A stretch of 64,000 bases of DNA, from contig READ01000013.1 of assembly GCA_004293675.1 (NCBI GenBank), positions 62,001-126,000 of the forward strand, read 5' to 3'. This document shows positions 8,892 to 16,644 of this stretch, one piece after another. A program made the position numbers and the translations under genes. The stretch comes from Betaproteobacteria bacterium. GTDB taxonomy: Bacteria; Pseudomonadota; Gammaproteobacteria; Burkholderiales; Casimicrobiaceae. Below the pieces are notes generated by a model. It worked only from the letters and a program-made list of their open reading frames with translations. It was not told the origin of the DNA and did not search any database. Positions within the stretch are counted from its first letter, which is position 1. Each line of letters begins with the position of its first letter.

Positions 8892-10151
8892 ATGCCTTTG
8901 TGGTTCCGACTCCTCTACTCGCTGCTCTGGATCGCCGCGCTTCCTGTGGTGCTGGCCCGGCTTTTGTGGCGTAGCCGCCGCAATCCCGATTACCGAAAAC
9001 ACTGGAGCGAACGGCTCACTTTTGACCTGCCGAACCCCCATTTGGGGCATTTTGACGTTTGGTTGCACGCCGTGTCGGTCGGTGAAGCCCGCGCCGCCGC
9101 ACCGCTGGTGCGACATTTCGCACGGCGCAATCAGCGAATTATCATCACCTGCACCACGCCGACCGGTCGCGCGACCTGCGCTGAGCTCTACGCCAATCAG
9201 GCGCAAATCGCGTATTTACCGTTTGATGCGCCGTTTCTAATGCGTCGATTTTTGCGTGCCGCAAAGCCCAAGCTCGGCTTATTGATGGAAACGGAGCTGT
9301 GGCCGGGTACGTGTGACGCGGCCAAAGCGCTCGGCGTGCCAATGTGGCTCATCAATGCGCGACTGTCCGAGCGATCAGCGCGCGGTTACGGCAGAGCGGG
9401 TTCGCTCACGCGATCAATGCTGGCGTGTCTCGACGGCGTGGCTGCGCAAACTCGCGCGCATGCCGATCGATTCGGTGCCATCGGCGCGCAAAATGTACAC
9501 GTGGTCGGCAATCTTAAATTTGATCTGAGCCTGCCCAGCGAATTGCAGCAACGCGCCGACGCGCTCACCGAACTGATGACGGGTGGCCACGCGGCGCGGC
9601 CGTATTGGGTTGCCGGGGCAACGCGTCAGGGCGAAGAAGTCGCGCTCCTAAAGGCGCTCAAAGTTCATCCGCTGCGCGAAGCCGCGTTGGCGGTCATCGT
9701 GCCGCGTCACCCGGAGCGCTGGGCGGAGGTAGTCGAGGCGTCGCGCAAGCTCGGCTTTCGTACAGCACGGCGCTCAGATCCGATCATCGCTGCCGACACC
9801 GAGGTGCTCATCGGTGACAGCATGGGCGAGTTGTTGATCTACTACGCCAACGCCAAAGCCTGCGTGATGGGCGGCACCTTCGCTGGCACGGGCGGACAAA
9901 ATTTAATCGAACCGTGCTCGGTTGGTGTACCGGTGGCGCTGGGGCCATCGGTATTTAACTTTCAACAAGCCGCCGATGAGGCCATTGCAGCAGGTGCCGC
10001 AATTCGTGTACCCGATGCGCGCGGCGGCGTGGATGCCGTATACGAATGGCTGCATGATGAATCGTGGCGGAAGCTAGCGAGCGTTCGGGCGCGGGCGTTT
10101 GTCGCGCAACACCGGGGCGCGACGGAGCGAACCTTAGCGCTGCTCCAGTAA
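8892..10151 (+). CDS. waaA: 3-deoxy-D-manno-octulosonic acid (Kdo) transferase
   Basis: 419 residues, GT30 family. A single N-terminal membrane helix (FRLLYSLLWIAALPVVLARLL) anchors it in the inner membrane; the N-terminal glycosyltransferase half has HAVSVGE, and the C-terminal half includes GGTFAGTGGQNLIEP, the family donor-site signature. It adds Kdo to lipid IVA in lipid A-core assembly. Its last 18 bases overlap the 3' end of the convergent glycosyltransferase gene. Confidence 0.95.
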   Translation: MPLWFRLLYSLLWIAALPVVLARLLWRSRRNPDYRKHWSERLTFDLPNPHLGHFDVWLHAVSVGEARAAAPLVRHFARRNQRIIITCTTPTGRATCAELYANQAQIAYLPFDAPFLMRRFLRAAKPKLGLLMETELWPGTCDAAKALGVPMWLINARLSERSARGYGRAGSLTRSMLACLDGVAAQTRAHADRFGAIGAQNVHVVGNLKFDLSLPSELQQRADALTELMTGGHAARPYWVAGATRQGEEVALLKALKVHPLREAALAVIVPRHPERWAEVVEASRKLGFRTARRSDPIIAADTEVLIGDSMGELLIYYANAKACVMGGTFAGTGGQNLIEPCSVGVPVALGPSVFNFQQAADEAIAAGAAIRVPDARGGVDAVYEWLHDESWRKLASVRARAFVAQHRGATERTLALLQ

Positions 10152-10982
10152 CTTCGCGATGTCTTCGCGGCGCTCGCGCGCGGGATCAGCGGCAATCCAA
10201 TGCGAAACGAGCTCGTTGTACTGCGGATGTTTGGCAAGCAAACGCTCGCCGCCCTGGCGCATCAATTCCTTCGTTTGCTCGCTAAACGACACGCCGCCCA
10301 CGTGTGCGACGTAGGTGTTCGGGCACAGTACGTTGCGAAACCCCGCCGCAAGCGCGCGCATACAAAAATCGTTTTCTTCGCCGTAGCCACGCGGAAAATT
10401 TTCGATGTCGTAGCGCCCCACTTGATCGATACAAGCGCGGGTCATCAACATGCAAAACCCAACGCCGGTTGGAATGTCAATCGGGGCGGCACGCTGGCTT
10501 CGCATGCGCTCGGCAATGGCGCGATGAGTGGCGATTTCGGGTACGGGCCAAGCTTGCTGAAAATCGGGGTAGGAGCAAATCGTTGCGTTGTTTGAAAACG
10601 GTGTGACGGTGCCAATCATCGGGTCAGTTTGCGCGCTTCGACAAATTTCGTCCAGCCAACCGTCAACAACGATGGTGTCGGAATTCAACAGCAGCAAATG
10701 CTCACCCGCTTGCAGCGAAGCGATGGCTTGATTGACATTCCAGGTGAAGCCGCGATTGATTGCGTTACGGCGCAGTGAAAACGTGAGCGCGGTGTTGCCG
10801 CTCGATGCCGCCACCACAACATCAGCCAAAGCATCGTACGCCGCCGGATCGGTTGACGCATCATCGATCACCAAAACACGCGCCGCCGTCACGTTGCTCG
10901 CCGCAACATCGCGAAGACTTTGCAAGCAGCGCAGCGCCGTTTGCAACCCGTTGTAGATCGGAACAACGATCAAAATGTTCAT
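10134..10982 (-). CDS. Family 2 glycosyltransferase, rhamnosyl-transferase-like
   Basis: 282 residues with a GT-A fold: NILIVVPIYNG start, nucleotide-binding DDAST, and LLNSDTIV containing the metal-binding DxD-like site. Later GYGEENDFCMRA is typical of GT2 enzymes that add sugars to polysaccharide chains. Acceptor and sugar are unknown; position beside rmlBACD and waaA suggests a role in LPS or surface glycan, perhaps rhamnose transfer. Soluble or peripheral, no membrane helix seen. Confidence 0.85.
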   Translation of the reverse strand: MNILIVVPIYNGLQTALRCLQSLRDVAASNVTAARVLVIDDASTDPAAYDALADVVVAASSGNTALTFSLRRNAINRGFTWNVNQAIASLQAGEHLLLLNSDTIVVDGWLDEICRSAQTDPMIGTVTPFSNNATICSYPDFQQAWPVPEIATHRAIAERMRSQRAAPIDIPTGVGFCMLMTRACIDQVGRYDIENFPRGYGEENDFCMRALAAGFRNVLCPNTYVAHVGGVSFSEQTKELMRQGGERLLAKHPQYNELVSHWIAADPARERREDIAKLLEQR

Positions 10983-10996
10983 TGAGCGATTGGCAT

Positions 10997-11118
10997 CCTA
11001 ACTTTATCAATCATTGCCATGTGAAATAAGGGATTAACTCTATTTTTTATCATTTTCATATTAAACAAAAAATTCAATATATCCCATATTTTACAAGGCT
11101 TGCCAAAGTAAAGTTGAT
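10997..11118. repeat. 122-bp palindromic intergenic element, copy 2
   Basis: Left arm TGCC at 11015-11018, 11 bases, GGG; right arm CCC, 11 bases, GGCT at 11097-11100. The outer edge has CCTA at 10997 followed by ACTTTATCAATCAT. The 50-base core is very A/T-rich (runs of T at 11043-11048). It fills the gap between the glycosyltransferase start and the PhyH-gene end. Confidence 0.8.
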
Positions 11119-11126
11119 TGGCAATT

Positions 11127-11936
11127 TCAGTCATTGCGCTTTTGCGGCCACACCAGCGGAAACAGCGGATCATCCATCACCGCGCCATCGGCCAATCGCT
11201 CTCGCAACCCTGGAAATTCGGGCGATGTACGCCACGGCCGTGGCGCGTACCGTGCGTCGTCGCCCAAGTATCGCGCACTAAAAACACGGCGTTTCGTCGT
11301 TGATCCGCTCGCCGCATGCAGCGTGAGCATGTGAAAGGCCACGCAATCGCCGGGCTGTAACGCCCAGCCTACAACACGCTCACGCATCTCGGGTTGCGTC
11401 ATGTCGGGAATGTCGCGCAGACTGCCCTCGGGAAACCACTGGGCTTGCTGCGTCATGAAGGTGCGCGGCATCAACCATCCCATACGATGCGAGCCCGCCA
11501 AAAATTCGAGCGTTGATTCACGTTGAATCGGATCGACCGGAATCCAAAAGCTCACGTTTTGTTCGCCCGAAACGTTGTAATACGGTTGATCTTGATGCCA
11601 CGGCGTGGGCTGCCGGGTGCCCGCCGTTTTAACCAGCAAATGGTCGTGATAAATCCGCGCGGTTTGACTTTGCATCAATTGCGCAGCGATGTGCGGCAGC
11701 GCGGAATGCTTCAACGTTGATTCGTATTCCGGAATGCGTTGCCAGTTGCAAAAGTCCTCGATGAATTGTCCCGGATCGTTTTTGCTGCTCGCCACTGCCG
11801 CAAGCTCGCCGGGGCTCGACAAATTGCGCTCAACGCCAAGCGCCAAAGCCCGCAACTCATCCGCGCTCAATACGCCGCGCAACACCACCGCGCCGTCGGC
11901 GTCAAAGCGATCTATCGTGGCGCGATCAATACTCAT
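11127..11936 (-). CDS. Phytanoyl-CoA dioxygenase (PhyH) family protein
   Basis: 269 residues from the ATG at 11936; in-frame ATGs at 11969, 11978 and 11990 could add up to 18 residues but the conserved part begins at IDRFDADGAVVLRG. The Fe(II)/2-oxoglutarate dioxygenase facial triad is visible as HQD in TPWHQDQPYYN and the distal His in LTLHAASG, with an Arg/Lys pair further on (TTKRRVFSARY). Such enzymes hydroxylate small molecules; substrate cannot be told. It is divergent from the Bug-family gene, sharing about 57 bp of intergenic DNA. Confidence 0.88.
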   Translation of the reverse strand: MSIDRATIDRFDADGAVVLRGVLSADELRALALGVERNLSSPGELAAVASSKNDPGQFIEDFCNWQRIPEYESTLKHSALPHIAAQLMQSQTARIYHDHLLVKTAGTRQPTPWHQDQPYYNVSGEQNVSFWIPVDPIQRESTLEFLAGSHRMGWLMPRTFMTQQAQWFPEGSLRDIPDMTQPEMRERVVGWALQPGDCVAFHMLTLHAASGSTTKRRVFSARYLGDDARYAPRPWRTSPEFPGLRERLADGAVMDDPLFPLVWPQKRND

Positions 11937-11993
11937 CGCATCGTCTCGCTCCGCTACACTGCTTTTCATCGTCGTCATTTCATCGAGCATCCC

Positions 11994-12962
11994 ATGAACC
12001 GTATTGTCCGTTGTCTGGCCATCGCTTTGGCTTCTGCCTCGTCATTGGCCATGAGCGCTGTGCAGGCGCAAGACTATCCCAACAAGCCGATCAAGTTGGT
12101 CGTTCCGTTCCCAGCAGGCGGCAGCTCGGACGGCACGGGTCGGCTCATCGCCGACAAGCTCGGCCAAGTGCTCAAGCAATCCGTGGTCGTTGAAAACAAA
12201 GGCGGCGCGGGCGGCCTCATTGGCACCGATTCAGTGGCCAAAGCGCCCGCCGACGGCTACACGTTGGTGCTCGTTGATGTGTTTCACACCAGCACACCGA
12301 TCTACACCAAAAAAATGCCCTACGACGCAGTGAAGGATTTCACGCCGGTGTCGCTGATCGCCCGCTCGCCTGCGTTTTTGGTGGCGGGTCCGTCGTTTGA
12401 ACCCAAGACCGCTCGCGACGCGCTGGCGTTCGCCAAAGCGCAGCCCAACAAAATGACCATGGCGATTGCCGGCACCGGAAGTGTCGTGGTCGATTTGTTC
12501 AAGGCCCGCTCAGGCGTACAGTTTGTGAGCGTGCCCTACAAAGGCAGCTCACCCGCGCTCGTTGATTTGCTCTCGGGGCAGGTCAACGTAATGATCACCA
12601 CCATGGCCAGCGCGGGTGCCCATGTGAAAACAGGCAAGCTTCGTGTGCTTGCTGTAACGGGAAGTAAGCGCCACAGTGACTACCCCGACGCGCTCACCTT
12701 CACCGAAGCCGGCGTGGCTGGGATGGATTACGAACAGTGGTTCGGCGTGATGGGGCCCGCCAATGTGCCCAAGCCGGTCGTTGATAAATTAAGCGCTGCT
12801 ATGGCCACCGTATTGGCGATGCCTGACGTTCGGGAGAAGCTGGGCAACATCGCGCTCGAAGTTGCCACCGCAGGTGCTGACGAAATGCGCCGCAAGGTCG
12901 AAGGCGACAGCGCGCGCTGGCAGCGTTTAGCCAAAGAGCTCGACATCAAGCCGCTTGACTAA
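11994..12962 (+). CDS. Bug/TctC-family extracytoplasmic substrate-binding protein
   Basis: 322 residues from the ATG at 11994, which starts a signal peptide (MNRIVRCLAIALASASSLAM, cleavage around VQAQ). The mature part opens with YPNKPIKLVVPFPAGGSSD, the hallmark of Bug proteins, which bind carboxylates or other small anionic ligands for tripartite tricarboxylate transporters or signalling. No TctA/TctB membrane genes are nearby, as is common for orphan Bug genes in Burkholderiales. The IclR gene 17 bp downstream is likely in the same operon. Confidence 0.93.
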   Translation: MNRIVRCLAIALASASSLAMSAVQAQDYPNKPIKLVVPFPAGGSSDGTGRLIADKLGQVLKQSVVVENKGGAGGLIGTDSVAKAPADGYTLVLVDVFHTSTPIYTKKMPYDAVKDFTPVSLIARSPAFLVAGPSFEPKTARDALAFAKAQPNKMTMAIAGTGSVVVDLFKARSGVQFVSVPYKGSSPALVDLLSGQVNVMITTMASAGAHVKTGKLRVLAVTGSKRHSDYPDALTFTEAGVAGMDYEQWFGVMGPANVPKPVVDKLSAAMATVLAMPDVREKLGNIALEVATAGADEMRRKVEGDSARWQRLAKELDIKPLD

Positions 12963-12979
12963 CTAGCGCAGGGCATGTC

Positions 12980-13774
12980 GTGGTCAACAAGCTCGTGAAG
13001 GGACAGCAGCGCGGCGTGCAATCGATTGACGTGGGCGGTCGATTGCTTCAAGCGCTCGCCCGTTCTCACGGCTCGATGATGCTCAAAGAATTGGCCGAGG
13101 CCGCTGAAATCTCAGCCGCACAAGCTCACACGTATTTGGTGAGCCTGGGTCGCCTGGGCTTGATTGCCCAAGATGCCACGACAGGTCGATACGATTTGGG
13201 TCCGTTCGCGCTGGAGCTGGGTTTAGTGAGCTTAAATCGACTCGATCCGGTGCGTCTAGCAACCGCCGCGGTGTTTGATCTCGCACAGCGCACTCAGCAA
13301 TCCACAGCAATCGCAGTGTGGGGCAATTTCGGCCCCACCATCGTGCGCTTCGAACAATCTGTGCGGCCTATTCACGTCAACATGCGAACTGGCACCGTGA
13401 TGGCGCTCACCGATACCGCTACCGGATTCGCGCTCACCGCTCACGCCAACGCCGCCGCCATCGAATCGGCGCTCGCTGCGACGCATCCTGACGAAGCCAC
13501 TCGAAAACAAGCGCGCGCCGCGCTCAAGCAAAAAGAGGCGCTGCTGGTCGATGTGCGCACTCGCGGCTTGTCACGCGCGCAAGGCCATCCCGTGCCGGGC
13601 GTCAGCGCATTTAGTGCGCCCGTGTTTGATCACACCGGCAACGCGGTGCTCGCAATCACCGCGCTAGGCCCAACGGCTGATTTTGATTCGACGTGGACGA
13701 GCCCCATTGCAGCCGATGTGAAACAGACGGCGGCAACGTTGTCCGAGCGCTTGGGCTACCTTGACCGGACGTAG
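12980..13774 (+). CDS. IclR-family transcriptional regulator
   Basis: 264 residues from a GTG at 12980. An N-terminal winged helix (residues about 14-75, GGRLLQALARSHGSMMLKEL then AEISAAQAHTYLVSLGRLGL) precedes the IclR effector-binding domain (residues 90-260) with GYD-like YDLGPFALELG. IclR proteins sense small carboxylates or aromatics. Following a Bug gene directly, it plausibly controls that gene or the divergent PhyH gene. Confidence 0.9.
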   Translation: MVNKLVKGQQRGVQSIDVGGRLLQALARSHGSMMLKELAEAAEISAAQAHTYLVSLGRLGLIAQDATTGRYDLGPFALELGLVSLNRLDPVRLATAAVFDLAQRTQQSTAIAVWGNFGPTIVRFEQSVRPIHVNMRTGTVMALTDTATGFALTAHANAAAIESALAATHPDEATRKQARAALKQKEALLVDVRTRGLSRAQGHPVPGVSAFSAPVFDHTGNAVLAITALGPTADFDSTWTSPIAADVKQTAATLSERLGYLDRT

Positions 13775-13779
13775 TTGAT

Positions 13780-14232
13780 TTACGGCGCGACGGTCGCCTG
13801 TACGAACGCATTCATCGCCTTGGTCATGTTCTCCACCACGGGCGTGCATTCGGTTTTGTGGCGCGCCGCCAAATATTTAGGGTCGTTGTAGCCGATCCAA
13901 GTTTGACCGTCTTTATCCTCCCACACCAGCGCTTTGAGCGGCAGATCGATGCCCACGCTTTGCGCACATTCCATCAACGGCGTGCCGCCCTGTGGGTTGC
14001 CAAAAATTAGAACCTCGGTCGGGCGAAGCGTCTTACCCACCTTCATGGCACCGGCTGCGTGGTCAACCCGCGCAACGATATTCATGCCCTTGTCTTTCAC
14101 AATCGCTTCGAATTTATCCATCGTCGCTTTCGTTTTCATCGGGCTTTTCACGGCAACCAGGCCGTCTTGCGCGGACAAGACGGACGTGAACAGTAATGCC
14201 GCGACAGCGACAATGCGGGTCAGTGATTTCAT
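13780..14232 (-). CDS. DUF302 domain protein, exported
   Basis: 150 residues with a signal peptide (KSLTRIVAVAALLFTSVLSA) and a DUF302 domain (residues about 30-145) showing the characteristic LIFGNPQGGTPLM. Function of the family is unknown; it has been found near sulfur-oxidation and stress genes. Ends 6 bp from the convergent IclR stop. Confidence 0.88.
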   Translation of the reverse strand: MKSLTRIVAVAALLFTSVLSAQDGLVAVKSPMKTKATMDKFEAIVKDKGMNIVARVDHAAGAMKVGKTLRPTEVLIFGNPQGGTPLMECAQSVGIDLPLKALVWEDKDGQTWIGYNDPKYLAARHKTECTPVVENMTKAMNAFVQATVAP

Positions 14233-14328
14233 AGAGCTTCCTTTAACGGTATCGATGAGCCAGATGATTAGTCGAGCGCAACGATCCGAAACTTACAGCG
14301 GGCATCGAAGCCCTATTTTTATGAAAGC

Positions 14329-15504
14329 TCAAGCCGTCACCATTTGCGCCAGATCTCGCCGCGGCGTCGGCGGCGCTGCAACTTTTGCGTAGCCCACTCG
14401 CGCCAACATCTGAATCGTAGTTTGCGCGGGGTCAAGCTTGATTAGTGGGTACAGCGCGTCGTACTGAGCACGCACCTCCGCAAACTCCTGCAAGGCTTGT
14501 GACAGAGGATGCATCTCAACGCCATTGGCGGTCGCTTGAAGATGCGCTCTCACATACGCTCTTCCGGATTCAACTTGGCTGCGGCGACTGTTGCCCTTCG
14601 ACGCGATCCAGAAATAGCCGCTACCGGTTTCAAAGGGCATCCAGCGCTCCATCACCTGGCTGTAGCCAGTGCTACCGGGCGTGGGCACTTCAAAGCGATC
14701 AAACATGCCAAAACTCGTCATCAATCGCGGCACGGCGCCCATCACCGAAATGCCATCCCGGTGTTTCTCGATTTCCGCAGGACCGATTCGCAGCAGGTTC
14801 GCCGATTCAAGCCAAGTGCGCGGTGTTGTCATCTCTGTCGCAAAGGAAGCGCGCGTCAGCAGGCGTATCCGTTCGATGCGGTCACTGTCGCTGACTTCGC
14901 CCGTCAGTAATCCGAACGCGCCCGCGCTCGACGCGAGCTGCGGCCACAACGCATCAGGTAAACGACGCGCATTGTCATAAGCGTTCTTGTTGGTGCGGCG
15001 CAGTCTAATTTGCGCGAACAAGGGATCGCGCGCTAGCGACGCATCGGCGGTCAAAAATAGTTTCGCAACCACTGCGCCGCCCGGCAATTCGTTGGCTGCC
15101 GGTTCGCCCTGAGGAAAGGTGTCTACGCGAACGCGGTAGCCCAGCTCAGCGGCTGCGATCACCGCCAGCTCGATGAAGGCACCACACCCAATCAGTATCT
15201 GACGCCCGAACGGATCAGTCTCGGGCAACAAACGATCCTTGTCGCAAACGAGCGTAATCTCATCGTTTCTGCGCAGGTCGGCAAGCCAGGGTTGTCGATT
15301 GTGCGGGTTGGGCGCTAACAGCGCGTGCGCCAGCATAAATCGACGCACATCGGTTTGTTCGACGGGGGCGATCCACGCGCGAACCGCAGCCTCGGGGTAA
15401 GTGCTTGAGCAGCCAGCCAGTCCCGTGGTGGCCAACACCATGCCGCCGCCAATAAGGCCAATAGCGCGACGACGATTGGGATTGTGCTTCGAGTCGTTTG
15501 ACAT
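14329..15504 (-). CDS. Nitroreductase-like (Acg-type) FMN protein, lipoprotein or Tat-exported
   Basis: 391 residues. The N-terminus has arginines RRRAIGL before a hydrophobic stretch that ends in a lipobox-like LAGC, so it is probably exported by Tat and lipid-anchored. The body resembles Acg/Rv2032-like duplicated nitroreductase folds: NPHNRQPWL near residue 62 and the RRTNKNAYDNA block. These often bind FMN but some members have lost activity. It is divergent from the LysR gene, a typical regulator/target layout. Confidence 0.78.
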   Translation of the reverse strand: MSNDSKHNPNRRRAIGLIGGGMVLATTGLAGCSSTYPEAAVRAWIAPVEQTDVRRFMLAHALLAPNPHNRQPWLADLRRNDEITLVCDKDRLLPETDPFGRQILIGCGAFIELAVIAAAELGYRVRVDTFPQGEPAANELPGGAVVAKLFLTADASLARDPLFAQIRLRRTNKNAYDNARRLPDALWPQLASSAGAFGLLTGEVSDSDRIERIRLLTRASFATEMTTPRTWLESANLLRIGPAEIEKHRDGISVMGAVPRLMTSFGMFDRFEVPTPGSTGYSQVMERWMPFETGSGYFWIASKGNSRRSQVESGRAYVRAHLQATANGVEMHPLSQALQEFAEVRAQYDALYPLIKLDPAQTTIQMLARVGYAKVAAPPTPRRDLAQMVTA

Positions 15505-15651
15505 GGTTTGATCTCAACTGAATTGAAAGGACGTGGGCATTGAACGTTGTCATTGTGACGACCGCGTCTACGATTGACTACGCTCATCCCTACATGCGTG
15601 CCATTCGAAAATGCATGTGTACTCCGCGCGCCCTTCCTGCTACAAACGAGC

Positions 15652-16596
15652 ATGCCTAAACGCCCCGCCAAGTCGCTCGATGTCGAACCCGCCAAACCAT
15701 CCGGCCCGCAGTTCAACGACTGGAATCTGCTGCGCTCGTTTCTCGTCATCTATGAAACGGGCACGCTGACTGAGGCCGCGCGGCGACTCAACACCACACA
15801 ACCCAGCATGGGTCGCCATCTGCGCGAGTTGGAGGCGTTGATCGCAGAGACGCTATTCGTGCGACTGCCGGGCAAGCTCAAACCGAATGAGCGAGCGCAC
15901 GCCCTGTTTGAGGCCACAGCACCCATGCATCAAGCGGTTCGCGACGCCGCTCGTTTGTTGACCGATGATCGTGAACATATTGAAGGCGTGGTGCGCTTAG
16001 CCGTTTCGGAGGTCTACGGCTATTACGTGATACCTCGCCTTTTGATGCCGCTTATGCGCGAGCAGCCCGAGCTGGAAATCGAATTGGCGGTATCGAACCG
16101 AAGCGACAACTTGCTGCGCCGTGATGCCGACATCGCGGTGCGGCATTTCCGTCCGCAACAAGATGACTTAATCGCTCGCAAGGTGGGTGCTGTCGAAATG
16201 GGGCTATTTGCCCATGAGGACTATATCGCTCGTTTCGGGGAGCCGACTGGCTTCGCACCCAAGCGCGGCGCGATACTGGCAGGATTTGATCGATATCCGA
16301 TGCCCATCAAGCCTGCATTTCGCGGTGAACTTCCGGCTTCGCCGTTGCGATTTCGCTGGCGTAGCGACTCAATCATGGCGCTGCATGCCGCCGTCGAGGC
16401 GGGCGCGGCAATCGGTATGTATTTTGTAGACATCGCTGCCGAACGACCCGGGCTGCGCCGGGTGCTAGCCAAACAAATCGAACTCAAACAAGAGGTGTGG
16501 CTTTGTGCGCACAACGAATTGCGCCGCAGCCGCCGAATGCGCGCAGTGTGGGATCACCTGGGCGATGCGCTCGAGGCGCGATTTCAAAAGAAATGA
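15652..16596 (+). CDS. LysR-family transcriptional regulator
   Basis: 314 residues from the ATG at 15652 (MPKRPAK); an upstream in-frame start would lengthen it by an unlikely 26 residues. Winged helix-turn-helix at residues about 20-80 (YETGTLTEAARRLNTTQPSM) followed by a LysR substrate-binding domain. Shares the 147-bp divergent gap with the nitroreductase-like gene and probably regulates it. Confidence 0.92.
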   Translation: MPKRPAKSLDVEPAKPSGPQFNDWNLLRSFLVIYETGTLTEAARRLNTTQPSMGRHLRELEALIAETLFVRLPGKLKPNERAHALFEATAPMHQAVRDAARLLTDDREHIEGVVRLAVSEVYGYYVIPRLLMPLMREQPELEIELAVSNRSDNLLRRDADIAVRHFRPQQDDLIARKVGAVEMGLFAHEDYIARFGEPTGFAPKRGAILAGFDRYPMPIKPAFRGELPASPLRFRWRSDSIMALHAAVEAGAAIGMYFVDIAAERPGLRRVLAKQIELKQEVWLCAHNELRRSRRMRAVWDHLGDALEARFQKK

Positions 16597-16644
16597 AGCG
16601 CGCTCGACGTCTTCCGGTCAGATGAGTTGGCGGACTTGCGCCCG

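Noticed and set aside
11078-11104. 122-bp element arms as rho-independent terminators
   Set aside because: A/T-rich arms without T tracts, and the elements also occur in divergent and tandem gaps.
14300-14330. Arm-like AAGCCCTATTTTTATGAAAG upstream of the nitroreductase gene end
   Set aside because: No partner arm 82 bp away, so it does not meet the family geometry.
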